From contig CAUJGJ010000368.1 in the NCBI GenBank assembly GCA_963170055.1, forward strand, positions 966,001 through 1,030,000: 64,000 bases of DNA, read 5' to 3'. The notes beneath the pieces were generated by a model that saw nothing but the letters and a program-made list of their open reading frames with translations, did no database searches and was not told the DNA's origin. Numbering within the stretch: the stretch's first letter is position 1; every line of letters begins with the position of its first letter. This DNA is from Halisarca cf. caerulea. Its lineage: Eukaryota; Porifera; Demospongiae; Chondrillida; Halisarcidae. The translations under genes were made by a program, and so were the position numbers. Of this stretch, positions 60,770 to 64,000 are shown one piece after another.

Positions 60770-62212
60770 TCAGCTGTGTTGTGTTTTGGAAGAAGTGTGA
60801 GTATCCAGCAATCTTGAGCTTAAGGTGGAACTGACATCTGATCCTTCCACTCCAAGACTTCTATAATACCTAAGAAGACGTGGGAGGTCCTTAGCGGGGT
60901 TGCTCACCAAGACTACTGCCCTCCCACGCTGGTTCAGTCGACCTACACGCCCACACAAGTGGAGGTATTCCTCCACATTGCGGGGGACTTCCGTGAGGTA
61001 CACACTGCCAACCCACGGAAAATCCAGTCCTCTTACTGTCTCCTCTGTCCCCACAGCTAGCTGTACCTCCCCACTTTTGAACATTTCAACAAAATCAGCA
61101 AATTCCCCACTTTCAAACGTCTTCTCATACAAGGCAACAGTCCGCAGACCTTTTTCACGTAGCTTTATCACAAACCGATCGATGCCGGACTCGCGATGGA
61201 TGAAAACAAGTGACGAAGGCTCCTTGTTCTGTCTGAACAGGTGGACCAGAGTATTGACGACATCATCCTGGCTGTCAGTCTGTAGAGGGAGATAATGGTG
61301 CTCGATGTTGGGAGGTACTTCTCTTGACGTTGAGCACTGCACCATTTGGAGGGCTCCCTTCCACCCAAGCTCCTTCAGCTCACCTTCCACGCCACAGTCA
61401 GCCGTGGCTGAGGTACAAATCAACTGAGTGTAGCGTCCTTTTAGCTTCTCTTTGATGCTGAACAAGATAGATGCAGCCGGTCTGGGATGCCTGATTCTCA
61501 ATTTCCTTGTCCTCCAACTGTTGCGTCTTTTCTTTGACAATAACAGCTTGTCACATTCGTCCATGATTATTCTTCTCAGATATTGCAGATCAAATGCTCC
61601 ATCTTGAACAGCCTCTAGTACCCTCTTTGGTGTACCGATGACAATGTTTGGTGAAGATTCTAATGCGACCTTCTCAAGCCCATCTGACTGGTCATTGTCA
61701 TCCTTTGGATCTGCTTCTTCGGAGTACCCACTGACAAGAAGTTCCAACCTCTTACTGGTCTTCTTATTTCCCGCCAAGATAGCAGCACATCGGTGGACCT
61801 GCTGGGCAAGTTCCCGCGTGGGAACTAAAATCAGTGTGGAAAGACCCGGGGATCTTTCTTGTATGGCAGGCAAGAGGAAGCATAACGTCTTTCCGCTCCC
61901 TGTGGGCGACTGAATGATGCAACTCTTCCGTGTCATGGCATGAGGAAGAGACCTTCGCTGCACTTCCGTCGGGACAGCTATATTCCACTCGTTCCTTAGA
62001 ATCTTCTCCACCTCAGAATGTACATGCAAGTCTCGAAAGGACTGGCATCCATTTTCTACACTTTTAGAGTCGTAGTAGGTGCTGTCCACGAAATACTCAC
62101 CAGAGCGCTTGGATTTCCCTTCAAATGAGCTCAAGGGTTGCCAAATCGATGCTGTCTTCCAGAAACTAAATCGAAACTTTCGGTTAACGACCGCTCTACA
62201 GGTGGAGTACAT
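60770..62212 (-). CDS. DEAD-box (DECD) ATP-dependent RNA helicase, possibly mitochondrial
   Basis: Intronless, 480 residues, ATG at 62212. Q-motif-like PTEVQ (81-85), motif I PTGSGKT (103-109), Ia PTRELA (131-136), GTPKR (193-197), motif II DECD (218-221) in place of DEAD, motif III SAT (268-270), motif V RGLD (394-397), motif VI HLCGRVGR (417-424) where most family members have HRxGRxGR. The Arg/Lys/Phe/Ser-rich N-terminus without acidic residues up to about residue 30 suggests a mitochondrial presequence, as in DDX28/MRH4-type helicases of mitoribosome assembly. That assignment is inferred. The loss of the first motif VI Arg is odd. Head-to-head with OSCP1. Confidence 0.85.
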   Translation of the reverse strand: MYSTCRAVVNRKFRFSFWKTASIWQPLSSFEGKSKRSGEYFVDSTYYDSKSVENGCQSFRDLHVHSEVEKILRNEWNIAVPTEVQRRSLPHAMTRKSCIIQSPTGSGKTLCFLLPAIQERSPGLSTLILVPTRELAQQVHRCAAILAGNKKTSKRLELLVSGYSEEADPKDDNDQSDGLEKVALESSPNIVIGTPKRVLEAVQDGAFDLQYLRRIIMDECDKLLLSKKRRNSWRTRKLRIRHPRPAASILFSIKEKLKGRYTQLICTSATADCGVEGELKELGWKGALQMVQCSTSREVPPNIEHHYLPLQTDSQDDVVNTLVHLFRQNKEPSSLVFIHRESGIDRFVIKLREKGLRTVALYEKTFESGEFADFVEMFKSGEVQLAVGTEETVRGLDFPWVGSVYLTEVPRNVEEYLHLCGRVGRLNQRGRAVVLVSNPAKDLPRLLRYYRSLGVEGSDVSSTLSSRLLDTHTSSKTQHS

Positions 62213-62416
62213 ACTGTACCGCGGAACGAGCTATGGTCTATCTTGCTAGACTGCTCTAGCTCACGTCCAACTCACGTGCGCAATTTTGTACACATATCTA
62301 CGTGTAATACCCTGCATTAAATTTCGTCCATTGATAATAGTGGAAGCCCTACAGCTCAAAGCATAGATATTCGTGGACCTTAGGTGTTCCAAGGCCTTTC
62401 CCTCAAAACAGCGCAA
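62213..62416. promoter_or_regulatory. Shared helicase/OSCP1 promoter
   Basis: These 204 bp lie between divergent ATGs. They contain an E-box CACGTG at 62273-62278 and a CTCACGT half nearby. No TATA box near either start. Confidence 0.45.
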
Positions 62417-63175
62417 ATGGCTCAGTGCACCCTTCCCATCCTGTACCTAAACCTCGGGGGAGAAATGATGTACATCATCCATCAGCGGCTTCTGGCGCAA
62501 GATATTGACCCGGTAAAATTGCACAAAGGTGGGTGCTGAAGCTGTGTTTGCAAAGAATCCGAAAGTCTTTCGTTAACTAACCATTTGTAACTTTATTCCG
62601 TCCATTCTTTTCCCTATCACAAGTGATGTGCGATCTTGTATCTCAAATGCTGGATGAGAAATGTCTGATAGAGCTCTTCAAATACCAACCGCTCTACTCC
62701 AAGAAGAGCTTGCGAGGAGTCTTCGACAGATTGGCGCAATCCTCCATTATGAAGCTAAACACCGAAAGCATGGACAAGGTGCGAGTCTGTGTGTTGTGCT
62801 TCATATACAGTGTACTATAAGGGTGGCTATGACTGAGTTCTTCAATTCAGTAGGGGATTTGGAAATTTTATCTTGTTCTTCTCTCTCTCTCTCTTTCTCT
62901 CTCCATGTAGCTGTATGACCTGATGCTGATGGCAGTCAAATACCAGGTGGGTTAGACTTGTTGCATACAGCATTGTTGCTAGTATTCAAAAATGTCTCAA
63001 ATGTCCATGCTGTGTCAGTACACATGCACACACCCTTTTTTCACATGTCACCAATTATTATCATCAAAAGACCAGTATTGGAGACTGGTAGGCATGCATA
63101 CAGAATAACTGCTATACATTTATAGCTAGTTACAAGTGACATGAATGGTACACTTAGCACTGTCAAAAGTGTGCC

Positions 63176-63242
<67 letters not shown>

Positions 63243-63282
63243 ACGCGCACACACACACACACACACACACGCACACACACAC

Positions 63283-63334
<52 letters not shown>

Positions 63335-63360
63335 GCACACACACACACACACACACACAG

Positions 63361-63431
<71 letters not shown>

Positions 63432-63627
63432 CACACACAACACTCACACATGCCATGACTGTGAGCACATTGGTCAATCACTTTTATACATACAGGTAGT
63501 CCTGAGCAGGAGACCCGAAGAGATACTCCTAAGTACTCTAATCCATCTCGATGGTATGAGAGACCTTACTAGCGGATCCCTTGAGCATATGGGAATGGTA
63601 GCCATCACACACAAGAAACTTAGAGAA
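62417..63627 (+). CDS. OSCP1: OSCP1, first four exons (runs off the right edge)
   Basis: Exons 62417-62528, 62624-62778, 62911-62946 and 63496-63627, all with GT-AG sites and compatible phases. They encode 113 complete codons after splicing that match the OSCP1 N-terminus: TLPILYLNLGGEMMYIIHQR, LIELFKYQPLYSKKSLR, VFDRLAQSSIMKLN, SMDKLYDLMLMAVKYQV, LIHLDGM. OSCP1 was named as an organic solute carrier partner; more recent work ties it to cilia and flagella. The exon 4 end (GAA|GTGAGC) and the absence of a stop show that the gene continues beyond the window. Confidence 0.9.
63177..63430 (+). repeat. (AC)n microsatellite, OSCP1 intron 3
   Basis: About 250 bp of AC with GCAC and GTACGCGC interruptions. 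Confidence 0.95.
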
Positions 63628-64000
63628 GTGAGCATCTCTCAACAGACAAATACTAAGTAGAAATTAAACTTTGCGGGATCCAATACTTACTGATCAAAAA
63701 GTGCAGGGTACTTGACAGTATGGCCAGAGCCTAAGGCTTGTGGAAATGTCTTCGAATTTAGCCAAAAAACACTTAAATAGTAGTCTAATGAAGTATTTTA
63801 AGTTAATAATAAATTGTCACAGAATATTTATTTAATTGCCATGGTTTGCATAATAATAGTATCATTATGAAGGACCCAGAGTAAAGAGATCCGTCATTAA
63901 TAGTGTGCCCTGCTAACTGTGCATGCAGTGCAGTTGTGTTGCATTGTAGATGTGCATGTGTGCAGTACTGGTAGCATCCTGAAGCAGCTGAAAGGCAAGT
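63628..64000 (+). other. OSCP1 intron 4, partial
   Basis: Follows the exon 4 donor. AT-rich, no exon or element recognised before the window ends. Confidence 0.6.

Overview
The window is animal nuclear DNA. It holds a POU-homeodomain gene and a headcase gene, both characteristic of metazoans, beside ordinary spliced eukaryotic genes (CCT8, ZMPSTE24, RMC1, RPS4, OSCP1) with short introns, tight head-to-head pairs, many (TG)n tracts and many short inverted-repeat elements with TA target-site duplications. The compact layout and the unfamiliar three-module surface protein suggest an early-branching marine animal, most likely a sponge. That is an inference; the sequence proves only that it is metazoan.

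Layout. 1-1120 (-): 5' part of headcase, running off the left edge. 1581-10914 (+): complete 19-exon CCT8 (TCP-1 theta). 11464-38930: a tandem array of four copies of an intronless divergent gene pair, a ~763-residue composite glycosyltransferase (GT1-4, -) and a PLP-dependent sugar aminotransferase (AT1-4, +) resembling GDP-perosamine synthases. The pairs are separated by three decaying 3' fragments of CCT8 and by 38-bp minisatellites. 41035-45313 (-): ZMPSTE24 CAAX protease in 9 exons, head-to-head (40 bp apart) with 45354-47339 (+) RMC1. 48021-49676 (+): POU transcription factor. 50258-51568 (+): ribosomal protein S4 in 5 exons. 51707-60316 (+): a gene I do not recognise for a type I membrane protein with three cysteine-rich modules. 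60770-62212 (-): DEAD-box RNA helicase, head-to-head with 62417 onward (+), the first four exons of OSCP1, which runs off the right edge.

The most unusual part is the GT/AT array. Both genes look bacterial in type and lack introns, yet they sit between conserved animal genes and were amplified together with the end of CCT8. The duplication unit appears to begin in the (TG)n tract of CCT8 intron 15 and end in the (TG)n tract downstream of AT, so unequal exchange between microsatellites is the likely mechanism. All eight GT/AT reading frames are intact with key residues kept, while the hitchhiking CCT8 exons have decayed, which argues that the pair is under selection. The inferred system makes a nucleotide-linked 4-amino-6-deoxy sugar (AT) and transfers it to a glycan (GT).

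Other structure: (GT)n tracts that begin exactly at splice donors; minisatellites that grew out of the ends of inverted-repeat elements; gene-conversion mosaicism between array copies; a 60-nt hairpin and a 40-bp perfect palindrome.
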